Both the position numbers and the translations under genes were made by a program. Shown one piece after another: positions 10,134-17,831 of a stretch of DNA of 64,000 nucleotides (positions are counted from its first letter, which is position 1; each line of letters starts with the position of its first letter). Below the pieces are notes generated by a model. The model did not search any database. It saw only the letters and a program-made list of their open reading frames with translations, and had not been told where the DNA came from. Source of the DNA: Natronomonas aquatica (GTDB taxonomy: Archaea; Halobacteriota; Halobacteria; Halobacteriales; Haloarculaceae); contig NZ_JAHLKM010000002.1 in NCBI RefSeq assembly GCF_024449025.1, positions 287,905 to 351,904 on the forward strand, read 5' to 3'.

Positions 10134-10760
10134 TCAGGCGATATCGCGGCTGGTGTCGATGTCGATCGCCGCACTGAGATCGAGTTTGATCACGTCCGAG
10201 AGCGCCCGGCCGCCGCGGAACTTGGGAACGGCGAGCCGGTTTTCGATCCGATCGCCTTTGACCGTCGTTTCGAGCTCGAAGACGATGTCGGCCATGTGTT
10301 CGGTCGTGTCCCGGAGCTGTGGGACGCTGTGTCCCTCGAGACAGTGCAGCATGGCTAGCCCCTCCGTGTTGTAGATGTGGTTCTGGAGCTCGTTGAGGAA
10401 GTTCCGGTACCGGGCTGGGTCGCTCCGCTCGAGCGCGTCGACGGGATCGACGACGAGGTTCGAAGACTCGGGAAGCGCGGCGACGAGCTTCGAGGCGTTA
10501 TCGAGCGGCGCATCGCCTGTCACGTCCCTGACCGTCGGGTCGGCGGTGTTCGTCGGCGCGTTCTCGATGCTTTTTGCGACCGCGTCGCTGGTCCGATCGA
10601 CGGAGAGATACAGGGTCCCCCGCGCCGCGGTCAGTTCATACAGGAACAGTTCGGCCTGGCTGGCCGGCGCGGCAGCGAGCGCGACGATGCTACCCGCCGG
10701 GATCCCGCCCTCGAGCTCGCGGTCGAGGGCCGCGATACCGGTCTTGAGGCGCTCGCTCAT
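10134..10760 (-). CDS. RecA/KaiC-superfamily protein lacking a Walker A motif
   Basis: A 208-residue protein whose start (TGIAALDRELEGGIPAGSIVAL) is the classic RadA/KaiC/GvpD entry strand, and whose later segments (LYLSVDRTSDAV, SNLVVDPVDALER, GLAMLHCLEG) follow the RecA fold. Where a P-loop GxxxxGK[ST] should be, it reads AAAPASQAELF, so no Lys or Ser/Thr for nucleotide phosphates is present. The fold is likely but ATP hydrolysis is not expected. Haloarchaeal genomes carry such Rad55-like proteins, often called HTR-like or regulatory. Its function is unknown; it lies alone between a phosphohexomutase and the divergent pyrBI operon. A TATA-like box sits at 10786-10792. Confidence 0.7.
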   Translation of the reverse strand: MSERLKTGIAALDRELEGGIPAGSIVALAAAPASQAELFLYELTAARGTLYLSVDRTSDAVAKSIENAPTNTADPTVRDVTGDAPLDNASKLVAALPESSNLVVDPVDALERSDPARYRNFLNELQNHIYNTEGLAMLHCLEGHSVPQLRDTTEHMADIVFELETTVKGDRIENRLAVPKFRGGRALSDVIKLDLSAAIDIDTSRDIA

Positions 10761-10785
10761 CGGATTACGGTTCGAGGGCGGCGCG

Positions 10786-10792
10786 ATTAAAA
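10786..10792 (-). promoter_or_regulatory. TATA-like box for the RecA-like gene
   Basis: TTTTAAT on the minus strand, centred about 29 bp before the start at 10760. Confidence 0.5.
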
Positions 10793-10915
10793 CTTCTGGC
10801 GGATCTATTCAGTAAAACACACGGCGAGTACGGATCGCCCGATGCCGGCGGGTACCCGGAGGACGCGGCGGCGTAGCTGGGGGATTCAAGAGCGTTCGCA
10901 CCGGACCCTCCATCA

Positions 10916-11818
10916 ATGCGTTACGACCACCTCATCAGTGCGAAACAGCTCTCGCGTGAGGACATCGAGTCCGTGCTCGATCGGGCCGCCGAGGTCGCGG
11001 CCGATCCCGGGGCGTTCGCGGACACACACGCGGGGACGCTTCTGGGATTGCTGTTTTTCGAACCGAGCACCCGGACCAGAATGTCGTTCGACGCCGCGAT
11101 GAAGCGGCTCGGCGGCGACACGATCGACATGGGGAGCGTCGACTCCTCCTCGGTCAAGAAAGGCGAGAGCCTCGCGGATACGGTCCGGGTCATCGAGGGC
11201 TACGCCGACGCGCTCGTGCTCAGACACCCCTCCGAGGGGGCCGCAAAGCTCGCAAGCGAGTTCGTCGATGTCCCGGTCGTCAACGCTGGCGACGGGGCCG
11301 GCCAGCATCCGACCCAGACGCTTTTGGACCTGTATACGATCCGGGAGAACGCCGGGCTCGACGGTCTCAGGATCGGTATCGTCGGCGATCTGAAGTACGG
11401 ACGGACGGTCCACTCGCTCGCTCACGCGCTGACGAACTTCGACGCCGAACAGCACTTCATCAGCCCCGAAAGCCTCCGGCTGCCGCGGGGCATCCGGTAC
11501 GATCTCCAGTCGTCCGGTACGACCGTTCGGGAACATACGGAGATCGAGGACGCACTCGAAGATCTCGACGTGCTGTACGTCACCCGGATCCAGCGCGAGC
11601 GGTTCCCGGACGAGAACGAATACCGACAGGTCGCCGGTGAGTACCGTATCGACTCGGCGCTGCTCGAATCCGCCGCCCCGGAGCTTACCGTCATGCACCC
11701 GCTGCCCCGGGTCGACGAGATCGCCCCCGAGATCGACGAGACTGCCCGTGCGGCGTACTTCGAACAGGCACACAACGGCATCCCGGTTCGGATGGCACTT
11801 CTGGACGAGATACTATGA
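10916..11818 (+). CDS. pyrB: Aspartate carbamoyltransferase, catalytic subunit
   Basis: Second step of de novo pyrimidine synthesis: carbamoyl phosphate + aspartate to carbamoyl-aspartate. The 300-residue protein carries the carbamoyl-phosphate loop [12 protein letters not shown] near residues 45-56, the 80s-loop region [11 protein letters not shown], the [10 protein letters not shown] motif near 127-136, and the Asp-binding TRIQRERF and HPLPRVDE segments. The length is normal. It overlaps pyrI by ATGA, so the catalytic and regulatory chains are made together, as in an allosteric c6r6 enzyme. Confidence 0.97.
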   Translation: MRYDHLISAKQLSREDIESVLDRAAEVAADPGAFADTHAGTLLGLLFFEPSTRTRMSFDAAMKRLGGDTIDMGSVDSSSVKKGESLADTVRVIEGYADALVLRHPSEGAAKLASEFVDVPVVNAGDGAGQHPTQTLLDLYTIRENAGLDGLRIGIVGDLKYGRTVHSLAHALTNFDAEQHFISPESLRLPRGIRYDLQSSGTTVREHTEIEDALEDLDVLYVTRIQRERFPDENEYRQVAGEYRIDSALLESAAPELTVMHPLPRVDEIAPEIDETARAAYFEQAHNGIPVRMALLDEIL

Positions 11819-12276
11819 CAGACACCGAACTCCGCGTTTCGAAGATCGAGAACGGAACCGTCATCGACCACGTCCCCGGCGGAGAGGCGCTCACCGTCCT
11901 CGCGATCCTCGGGATCGACGGGAGCGGCGGCGAGGTGGTCAGCATCGGGATGAACGTCCCCTCCGACCGGCTCGGAAAGAAGGACATCGTGAAAATCGAG
12001 GGGCGCGAACTGAGCCAGGCCGAGGTCGACGTGCTCTCGCTCATCGCTCCCGAGGCGACGATCAACATCGTCCGGGCGTTCGAGGTTATCGAGAAACACC
12101 ACGTCACCAGACCGGAGACGGTCCGTGGCGTGCTCTCGTGTCCGAACGCCAACTGCATCACGACGGAAAACGAACCCGTCGAATCCAGATTCGACGTCCT
12201 CGATGCGGGCGTCCGGTGTGTGTACTGTGAGACGATCATCGACGGCTCCATCGCATCACACATCCACTCGACGTAG
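11815..12276 (+). CDS. pyrI: Aspartate carbamoyltransferase, regulatory subunit
   Basis: Regulatory chain of 153 residues that binds nucleotide effectors (CTP/ATP) through its N-terminal domain and PyrB through a C-terminal zinc domain. The four zinc ligands are visible: CPNANC then CVYC about 30 residues later. The N-terminal strand [17 protein letters not shown] is the effector-binding region. Its start codon overlaps the pyrB stop by 4 nt. Confidence 0.96.
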   Translation: MTDTELRVSKIENGTVIDHVPGGEALTVLAILGIDGSGGEVVSIGMNVPSDRLGKKDIVKIEGRELSQAEVDVLSLIAPEATINIVRAFEVIEKHHVTRPETVRGVLSCPNANCITTENEPVESRFDVLDAGVRCVYCETIIDGSIASHIHST

Positions 12277-12320
12277 GCCACCCCTCCTTTTCGCCCCCGA
12301 GCCGAGCGGGTCAGCAGAAA

Positions 12321-12327
12321 GATTATG
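12321..12327 (+). promoter_or_regulatory. TATA-like box before the membrane microprotein
   Basis: GATTATG, about 30 bp ahead of the ATG at 12354 and 45 nt past the pyrI stop, matching leaderless spacing for an independent transcript. Confidence 0.4.
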
Positions 12328-12353
12328 CCATCGGATACCGTTGATCGAAGCGT

Positions 12354-12422
12354 ATGTCGAAGAAAGCACTCGCGGTCGTTCTCGTCGCAGCGGTCGTCCT
12401 GTTGTACGTAAAGAAACGATAG
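12354..12422 (+). CDS. Predicted 22-residue single-helix membrane microprotein
   Basis: The frame reads MSKKALAVVLVAAVVLLYVKKR and stops. A 14-residue Ala/Val/Leu stretch is flanked by KK at the start and KKR at the end, the composition of a short transmembrane helix and quite unlike random translation of this acidic, GC-rich genome. A TATA-like box stands at the right distance. It lies between pyrI and the next gene, both on the same strand. I do not recognise a family. It could be a genuine membrane microprotein or a chance ORF; conservation in related genomes would settle it. Confidence 0.5.
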   Translation: MSKKALAVVLVAAVVLLYVKKR

Positions 12423-12497
12423 CTCCCCGGCGCTACTGGAACCGCCCTCCGATCACTTTTCCGAACGACTTACCCTCCGAGAGTCCCCAGTAGCGCT

Positions 12498-13364
12498 ATG
12501 CACGGCGTCGTCACGCGGAACGAGGAGGAGACTGAATGGCCCGACTTCGACCGGAGCTTCTATGAAGTCAAGGACGTCTCGGGACGATCCGCCGAACCCC
12601 TCGAGGGGACGGTGAGCATGATCTCCTGTTTCGGTGACAACGCCGCCGCCGAGGAGGAGCCCGACCTCGTCCCCGTCACTCCCGACGGTCAGCGGGCGAC
12701 CCGCGAGCGGACCTACTTCGATTGGGCGTACATCTGTCCGACCCACGACGGCTACCGCGAAGGGCTACTCGAGATCGTCGAGGACTGTACCGCGGTGACG
12801 CCGGACGTGCGGCTCGACGACATCGGGTTCCCGCGCCCGGAGTATTGCTACTGTGACCGCTGTAACGAACGGTTCGAGAGGTGGGCCCGGACCCGTCACG
12901 AGGACGGTGAAGGGCCCCCGCCCGAAGAGACGACGATCGAGGACCGCTACGCGTGGCGTGCCGACGTGATCAAGTCGTTCGTTCGGGACGCGGCCGATCG
13001 GATCCCCGGTCGGCTCTATATGACGCTGTACCCGGATCCATACGAGGGCCACCTCTACGAGCGGGCGGGAATCGACCTCGAAGCGATCGAACCGTTCGTC
13101 GACGAGTTCGTCGTGCCGCTGTACGACACCTACTACGGGACGACCTACTGGCTGGAGACGATCGCCCGGGGGTTCGAGGACCGCCTGAACACGCCGTTCA
13201 GCCTCGAGTTGTACGCGGTCGATGTCGACGTCGACAACCTGATCCACGCGATCGAGGTCGCCGGGAGCTACGGCGAATCGGTGCTCTTCGGGTACGACGC
13301 CGCCAACGCCCGGGCGGCGCTCCGACGGATGGATGCCGACCGCCGCGATGGCGTGGAGTGGTGA
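12498..13364 (+). CDS. Uncharacterised protein, glycosidase-like TIM-barrel character
   Basis: A 288-residue acidic protein without signal peptide or membrane helix. The most striking piece is a cysteine-rich segment, FPRPEYCYCDRCNERFERW, near residue 115. A very similar pattern (a Pro/Tyr stretch, CxCxxC, then xxF) occurs in predicted glycoside-hydrolase-like TIM barrels. Alternating strands and helices with Asp/Glu-rich strand ends (RLDDIGF, RLYMTLYPDPY, FVVPLYDTYYG, SVLFGYDAANAR) fit a barrel. No catalytic residue can be assigned and I do not recognise a named family. It may alternatively bind zinc through the CxCxxC cluster. It is preceded by the microprotein gene and convergent with the NUDIX gene. 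Confidence 0.6.
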   Translation: MHGVVTRNEEETEWPDFDRSFYEVKDVSGRSAEPLEGTVSMISCFGDNAAAEEEPDLVPVTPDGQRATRERTYFDWAYICPTHDGYREGLLEIVEDCTAVTPDVRLDDIGFPRPEYCYCDRCNERFERWARTRHEDGEGPPPEETTIEDRYAWRADVIKSFVRDAADRIPGRLYMTLYPDPYEGHLYERAGIDLEAIEPFVDEFVVPLYDTYYGTTYWLETIARGFEDRLNTPFSLELYAVDVDVDNLIHAIEVAGSYGESVLFGYDAANARAALRRMDADRRDGVEW

Positions 13365-13391
13365 GCACCCCCGACCCGACGCCCGGTATCG

Positions 13392-13958
13392 TTATGTTAC
13401 CGCGCGTGCGGCCTCGATGAGGTCGCCCCGGTCGCGGGTGTCTTCGGGCATCCCGTCCGGATCGAACCACCGCGCGTCGCTGATCTCCCCGTCCGGATCC
13501 GAGACCGCCGTCTCGGTCGTCTCCGCGGTCGCATGAAAGACGGGGAGCAGCCCCCAGGTATCACAGCCGCGACAGTTGATCTCGACGCGAGCCACCATCG
13601 CGAGCCCCCGGTAGGTGGCCCCGATGCCGGCCTCCTCTTCGAGTTCGCGCTCGGCGGTCTCCCGGAACGACTCGGAGCCGTCGACGCCGCCACCGGGCAG
13701 GACCCACAGGTCGACGCCCTCGTGTCTGACCAAGAGGAGTTCGCCGCCCTCCCGGCGGACGAGGGTGTGAACGCCGTAAGGCGTCCCGTGCCGTCGGATT
13801 CGGGTGGCGAGCGTGCGGAACCGGGCTCTCGAGACTCGCTTCCGGTAGGTGCGTCGGATGCCCTCATCACCGTATCGCTCCGACAGCCGGTGGGCGGCCC
13901 GTTCGGCCCGGCGTTCGGCCTCCTCGGCGAGGTACCACAACCCGTCTATAGACGTCAT
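13392..13958 (-). CDS. NUDIX hydrolase
   Basis: A 188-residue NUDIX-family pyrophosphohydrolase. The full NUDIX box GX5EX7REUXEEXGU is present in the segment from GGVDGSE to RELEEEAGI, about residue 115-137. An N-terminal helical region of about 60 residues (Arg/Glu-rich) precedes the catalytic domain, as in haloarchaeal members similar to ADP-ribose pyrophosphatases. A CRGCDTWG segment after the box contains two Cys. Start options are 13958 (MTSIDGLWYL) or 13973 (five residues longer); the frame is open to 14486 but that part is not NUDIX sequence. The substrate is unknown. Confidence 0.82.
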   Translation of the reverse strand: MTSIDGLWYLAEEAERRAERAAHRLSERYGDEGIRRTYRKRVSRARFRTLATRIRRHGTPYGVHTLVRREGGELLLVRHEGVDLWVLPGGGVDGSESFRETAERELEEEAGIGATYRGLAMVARVEINCRGCDTWGLLPVFHATAETTETAVSDPDGEISDARWFDPDGMPEDTRDRGDLIEAARAVT

Positions 13959-14155
13959 CCCGACCACCCCCATCGGCGTATCGGCCCCGTCTCGGTCGGA
14001 GGGAGGGACCGCAGGACAGCGGGACGTAACATACGATCGCTTAGACGTCGATCGCTGAAAAACTGTTCGAAGGGGGCGGGTGGACCGATCGGCTCGAATT
14101 CCGATATTCGACGCTGAAGCGACGGGCTTTTTCGGTACCGACGAAAAGCGGACGT

Positions 14156-14344
14156 ATGGCATTTGAAAAGGGCGATCGCGTGGTATTCCACGACAAACAC
14201 AGCGAGTACGACGGTGAAACAGGCGAGGTAACGCAGGTCTCCGAGACGATGTTCGGCGACAACACCTACATCGTCGAGTTCGAGGAGGGACAGGAGGCCG
14301 GGATCGCCGAGGAATCCCTCGAGACGGCCGAGGGCGACGAGTGA
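14156..14344 (+). CDS. Small SH3/KOW-like protein (DUF1918-type)
   Basis: A 62-residue acidic protein with a beta-barrel pattern: KGDRVVFHD, GETGEVTQVSE, NTYIVEFEEGQEAGI. Proteins with the same opening are widespread in haloarchaea and resemble DUF1918 or KOW-type SH3 barrels. Its role is unknown; nucleic-acid or protein binding is plausible from the fold. It ends 4 nt before the RNA-binding-protein gene on the same strand, so the two probably form one transcript. Confidence 0.7.
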   Translation: MAFEKGDRVVFHDKHSEYDGETGEVTQVSETMFGDNTYIVEFEEGQEAGIAEESLETAEGDE

Positions 14345-14348
14345 ACCG

Positions 14349-14792
14349 ATGAGCGCCGTCCCGTTCCACTACGTCGACCTCCGGACGTTCTGCTATGCGA
14401 CGGAGGACGAAAAGCGGGTCGAGACGGCGCTTCGGACCTTCCTCCCCGAGGAGACGGAGATCGACAGCGACGCGACCGAGGGACACTACGGCGATCGGAT
14501 CCTGGTTCTCTCGGTGCGACTCGAGCGGGCCGACGACGTCCGGTACGTCCTCTCGAAGCTGACCGAACTCGGCTCGTTCGATCGGCTCCTCTCGGAACTC
14601 GAAGACCGGATCGACGACAACTGCGCCTTCTTCATCCAGCTGGACAAACAGGCCGCCTACCGGGGGGACGTCGAACTCGGCGACGGTCTCATGCTCCGCG
14701 GGAAGGTCGAGGCCTACCCGGCGACGAAGGATCGGGCGATCGAGACCGCCAGCGAGGCCCTCGCGGCCCTCGAAGCACAGACGGACAGGTAA
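14349..14792 (+). CDS. RNA-binding protein of the exosome-subunit family (COG1325/PF01877)
   Basis: A 147-residue member of the archaeal RNA-binding domain family linked to the exosome and ribosomal proteins. Diagnostic segments are the start FHYVDLRTFCYATEDEKRVETAL, the central HYGDRILVLSVRLE, the FIQLDKQAAYRGDVEL segment, and the end GLMLRGKVEAYPATKDRA. The role is inferred from the family: RNA quality control or degradation. It immediately follows the small SH3-like gene (4-nt gap). Confidence 0.8.
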   Translation: MSAVPFHYVDLRTFCYATEDEKRVETALRTFLPEETEIDSDATEGHYGDRILVLSVRLERADDVRYVLSKLTELGSFDRLLSELEDRIDDNCAFFIQLDKQAAYRGDVELGDGLMLRGKVEAYPATKDRAIETASEALAALEAQTDR

Positions 14793-14867
14793 TCGACGGA
14801 CTCTCGACGTTTTCCCGGACCCGTCGGCGGGTAGTCTTATATGTATGTGTGATGTTCATGATAATGT

Positions 14868-15521
14868 ATGACAGAAGAGACGATCCACGAGGAAAAACGG
14901 ACCCGGAGCCGGAAAGGAATCGCATCGTACCTACACCGGATCGCGAACGCGCTCGGCCGCGGCGAACGCGTCCCCGCCGACGAGAACCAGACCGTGACCG
15001 TCGACCCGCCGGCCAGACCCACGCTCGAGACCGACATCGAACGCGACGGCGACACGCTCAGTCTCGAGATCGAGATGGAGTGGGACGGGACCGACAGCGA
15101 GGTCGAGACCGACACGAACGCCAGCAAGGCGGCCTTCCGGCGGTACGTCGACAGCGAGGACAAACACCGCTGGCGGCTGGTCCACGACAACGGCAACATC
15201 ATCGCCGACGGCGGCGAAGGATACGCCTCGAAACAGAAGGCGACACAGGGGATCGAAAGCGTCAGATCGAACGCTCCCGGCGCCGCGGTGGTCGATCTCT
15301 CTAGCGAAGAGTCGATCGATAGCCCCGATGACGGAAGCGACGCCGTCTTCGAGCTGTTCGAGGATTCGGCCGGCGAGTATCGATGGCGGTTGGTCCACGA
15401 CAACGGCAACATCATCGCCGACGGCGGACAGGGCTACTCGTCGAAACAGAAGGCGAAACAGGGCCTCCGGAGCGTCAAGCGGAACGTTCCCGGGGCAGCC
15501 GTCGAGGACGCAGACGAGTAG
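14868..15521 (+). CDS. Two-copy DUF1508 (YegP/HVO_2922-like) protein with amphi-Trp-like N-domain
   Basis: A 217-residue protein. The N-terminus is basic (EEKRTRSRKG); residues 55-75 (GDTLSLEIEMEWDG) resemble the short amphi-Trp domain; then come two DUF1508 units near 88-135 and 158-210. Each unit has a phenylalanine strand, an RWRLVHDNGNIIADGG core and a SKQKA-Q-G--SV helix. The two cores are identical at DNA level over about 35 bp, showing recent duplication or gene conversion. DUF1508 proteins are small dimers of unknown function, often stress-related. TATA-like sequence TTATATG lies near 14837. Confidence 0.78.
   Translation: MTEETIHEEKRTRSRKGIASYLHRIANALGRGERVPADENQTVTVDPPARPTLETDIERDGDTLSLEIEMEWDGTDSEVETDTNASKAAFRRYVDSEDKHRWRLVHDNGNIIADGGEGYASKQKATQGIESVRSNAPGAAVVDLSSEESIDSPDDGSDAVFELFEDSAGEYRWRLVHDNGNIIADGGQGYSSKQKAKQGLRSVKRNVPGAAVEDADE
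15179..15427 (+). repeat. Intragenic direct repeat encoding the two DUF1508 cores
   Basis: The stretch starting TGGTCCACGACAACGGCAAC at 15179 recurs near 15391 with no mismatch over about 37 bp, and with few mismatches on either side. The spacing of 212 bp is one domain unit plus linker. This is a potential site for slippage or recombination. Confidence 0.85.
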
Positions 15522-15620
15522 AACCGTAGGGGAAAGGAGGCGCTGGGAAGATCGACACTGTTTACGCTGATCGTATTCGATAGGACCCCGGTTTTCACCA
15601 CTGAATACCCCGGGTTCCCC

Positions 15621-15643
15621 TCGAACTCACTGTCCGAGTTCGA
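15621..15643. promoter_or_regulatory. Perfect inverted repeat just upstream of a TATA box; candidate operator
   Basis: TCGAACTC (15621-15628) and GAGTTCGA (15636-15643) are exact reverse complements with a 7-nt spacer. They end 6 bp before TATAAAA (15650-15656), where a dimeric regulator could block TFB/TBP binding. Confidence 0.5.
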
Positions 15644-15649
15644 CCGAGC

Positions 15650-15656
15650 TATAAAA
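15650..15656 (+). promoter_or_regulatory. TATA box upstream of the 109-aa unknown gene
   Basis: TATAAAA, 47-53 bp before the ATG at 15703, which would leave a leader of roughly 20-25 nt, longer than for most genes here. Confidence 0.55.
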
Positions 15657-15702
15657 TGGGTATCCCTCCTTGTTCCGAAACGAGACGGTCCTCGTACCAA
15701 CC

Positions 15703-16032
15703 ATGATACAGGTTTCCGACGAACTCCGCGACGTGTGTGTCGGCGCAACAGTGAACCTGTTCGTTTCCGTCGGGGAGACCTCCAGACGGCTCAAAGGGGA
15801 GGTCTACGAGACCAGAGAACGCGGCGAGAACGGCGACGTCGTTGAGGTCCGGATCACCGAAGGTGCACCCGGCGATTCGGATATCGTCTTCTGGCTCGGG
15901 TTCGCCGAGGAAGCGACCTACATGCTGCCGCTGGACGCCTACGACGATCGGCTCGTCTACGTCGAGTACCGTCACAACGGTGCCAGAACGGGCCTCAACG
16001 TCCGGACCGTCCGGGAGGTCGGGGTCCGGTGA
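15703..16032 (+). CDS. Uncharacterised 109-residue protein
   Basis: No family recognised. Strand-rich pattern (MIQVSDELRDVCVGATVNLFVS, RLKGEVYETRE, VVEVRITEG, DIVFWLGFAEEATYMLPLDAYDDRLVYVEY) suggests a small beta barrel. There is no signal peptide, metal motif or membrane helix. The frame opens at 15670 with GTG or similar, but the ATG at 15703 follows a good TATA box and starts more naturally. The palindrome at 15621-15643 suggests specific regulation. The upstream 181-bp spacer from the DUF1508 gene holds only this promoter region. Confidence 0.6.
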   Translation: MIQVSDELRDVCVGATVNLFVSVGETSRRLKGEVYETRERGENGDVVEVRITEGAPGDSDIVFWLGFAEEATYMLPLDAYDDRLVYVEYRHNGARTGLNVRTVREVGVR

Positions 16033-16100
16033 GTCGGAAGGCCGCCGTCTCCGTTCCGTCGCACCGCTTTTACTCGTGTGTCGCGTAGTGTCGCCCGGAT

Positions 16101-16445
16101 ATGCTCCGGATTCGCGGCTCAGCGGGGGGAACTGCACTGACCGGGACGCTGTACGAACCCGGCGAGAACCCGCCGACGTTCCGCGGCGCGCCCGACGACG
16201 AGGCGCCGTACGTGTGGGTCTGTGATTCCTTTTATGAGGTCGAAAGCGGCGGGCAGACACAGACCCTTGAGGGCCGGGAGATCCAGGTCGCCTTCGAGTC
16301 GCCGATGCCGCGTGGGTTCGAAGACAAAGCGCACGCGATCGACGCCGCGACGGCGCACGTCCGGACGCAGTTCGCCCGCCTCGGGGTCGACGAGTCGGCC
16401 GTCGACGTCGACGTCCTCGAGGTAGCCGACGACCCGACCGCGTAA
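16101..16445 (+). CDS. Uncharacterised haloarchaeal protein, 114 residues
   Basis: Soluble acidic protein opening MLRIRGSAGGTALTGTLYE, with a central YVWVCDSFYEVESGG and a C-terminal helix FEDKAHAIDAATAHVRTQFARLGV. I recognise the general type as a conserved haloarchaeal hypothetical, but no function can be assigned. A TATA-like CTTTTACTC lies about 30 bp before the start. It is convergent with nurA; the spacer contains an inverted repeat. Confidence 0.6.
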   Translation: MLRIRGSAGGTALTGTLYEPGENPPTFRGAPDDEAPYVWVCDSFYEVESGGQTQTLEGREIQVAFESPMPRGFEDKAHAIDAATAHVRTQFARLGVDESAVDVDVLEVADDPTA

Positions 16446-16448
16446 CTC

Positions 16449-16547
16449 ATGGGGAGTATCGTAGCCAGCCGGAGCGTTTCAGGCCCGACTTCCGGTACTG
16501 TGAACCGGCTCCTCGCGGTGCGTCGTGAACTCCTACGATACCCCCAT
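16449..16547. repeat. Terminal-type inverted repeat filling the convergent spacer
   Basis: ATGGGGAGTATCGTAG (16449-16464) pairs with CTACGATACCCCCAT (16533-16547) with a single extra base, bracketing about 68 bp that itself contains AGCCGG...CCGGCT. The right arm touches the nurA stop codon. It could be a bidirectional terminator or the relic of a small mobile element; no clear target-site duplication flanks it. Confidence 0.6.
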
Positions 16548-17791
16548 CACGCCACAAGTCCCCACCGTTCGTCGTCGTAGGACCGGTCGCGGTCGGCGTC
16601 GAACCGTCGTTCTATCGCCCGTGTGAGCGCGGCCTTCTCCTCGCGGCTGATCCGGGCCAACTCGTCGGCTTTCGAGACCGCAAGTGGGGGTCCGCCCCCG
16701 TGGGCGATATCCCGCAGTACCTGCATCGTCAGCGCCTCCCGTGTTTCGGAGTCGCGTGTGAACACGGCGGGCGCCTCGATCCGGAACAGAAGCTCCTCGC
16801 GGGGGTCGTACACACAGAAGAACGTCACCTCGTAGTCGGCGGGATCGCGCTCCCGCTCGAGCCCGAGAGCGTCGCCGTCGGCCGACAGCGGTTCGTCGAC
16901 GCCACACCGGGAGACGAACCAGTCGGTGAAGGTCAACTGGTCGGTCAGCGGTTCGCCGTCGACGTCGGTCCGCCGCAGGACGCGCTCGAAGAGGGCGGCG
17001 TCGTCGGCCCAGGGGGCCCGTTTCTGCCGGCGGAGCGTCCTGGTTATCGCTTTCGAACTCCCGTTTTTGACGAAACCGACAAGCGGGACGCCCCGGTCGG
17101 CAAAGCGCTCGACCAGATCGATGTAGCTCGCGACGACGTCCCGGGGGCGTTCGGCCTCGGCGAGGAGATCAGCGAGTTCGGGGTGTCGGTCCGTCCACGC
17201 CAGCAGCCCTTTCGGGTAGATCGGCCCGTCGAGGACGAGGAGATCCTCGACGACCTCGGCCTGCGTTTCGGCGTGGTTCACCTCCGCGAGATACAGCGAC
17301 AGCGCGTGGACGACTGCCTCCTCGTAGCGGCTGACGCGTGGCGCCTGTAGCACCCGTCCCTTCGAGTAGCCGCCGTCGAACATCGTCCAGTCGTCCTCCC
17401 CGCAGTCGACGGTCGCGTCGTTGGAGTGGACCGTCGCCACCACTGTCCGCGAGCGGTGCAGCTCCAGCTCCGAGGGGACGGACGCCATCGCCGCCTGTGC
17501 CACGTCGAGGACGAGGCCGTTCGTGAACGTCGTCGGGTTGATCGTTCCCGAATCGAGCCCGTGTTGGGTCGGAAACGGCGCCTCCTGGAGGGCGGCGTCC
17601 TCGATCTCGATCCGCCGGCGGCGAAGCTGGTCCAGCGGTTCGAGGACCCGCCGGTCACCGTCCCACAGCGGGTCGAGGAACTCCGCGAAGACCGTCTCGG
17701 CGAAGTCATCGTGGTCGGTCGAATCGACGCGCTGGCTGATCCGGCCCGCGAGCTGTGCGATGCCGTCGAAGTGGACCGGGTCGAGGGTCAT
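16547..17791 (-). CDS. nurA: NurA-type nuclease
   Basis: A 414-residue member of the NurA family, the Mn-dependent 5'-3' nuclease that works with the HerA helicase and Mre11-Rad50 to resect DNA ends. Landmarks are an early strand with the conserved acidic residue (GLDSGTINPTTF near 79), a central LVLDGPIYPKGL near 197-208, and VGFVKNGSSKAI near 238 with the conserved lysine. The length and layout match haloarchaeal NurA. HerA is not in this window; mre11-rad50 lies about 34 kb away. Confidence 0.8.
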   Translation of the reverse strand: MTLDPVHFDGIAQLAGRISQRVDSTDHDDFAETVFAEFLDPLWDGDRRVLEPLDQLRRRRIEIEDAALQEAPFPTQHGLDSGTINPTTFTNGLVLDVAQAAMASVPSELELHRSRTVVATVHSNDATVDCGEDDWTMFDGGYSKGRVLQAPRVSRYEEAVVHALSLYLAEVNHAETQAEVVEDLLVLDGPIYPKGLLAWTDRHPELADLLAEAERPRDVVASYIDLVERFADRGVPLVGFVKNGSSKAITRTLRRQKRAPWADDAALFERVLRRTDVDGEPLTDQLTFTDWFVSRCGVDEPLSADGDALGLERERDPADYEVTFFCVYDPREELLFRIEAPAVFTRDSETREALTMQVLRDIAHGGGPPLAVSKADELARISREEKAALTRAIERRFDADRDRSYDDERWGLVA

Positions 17792-17831
17792 ACGCCGTCT
17801 GGGGCGCTCTGGCTCATAAAACGTCGGCCGA

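Noticed and set aside
16547..17791. Expecting herA beside nurA
   Set aside because: No HerA-like helicase in the window; neighbours are an unknown protein and an isoaspartyl peptidase.
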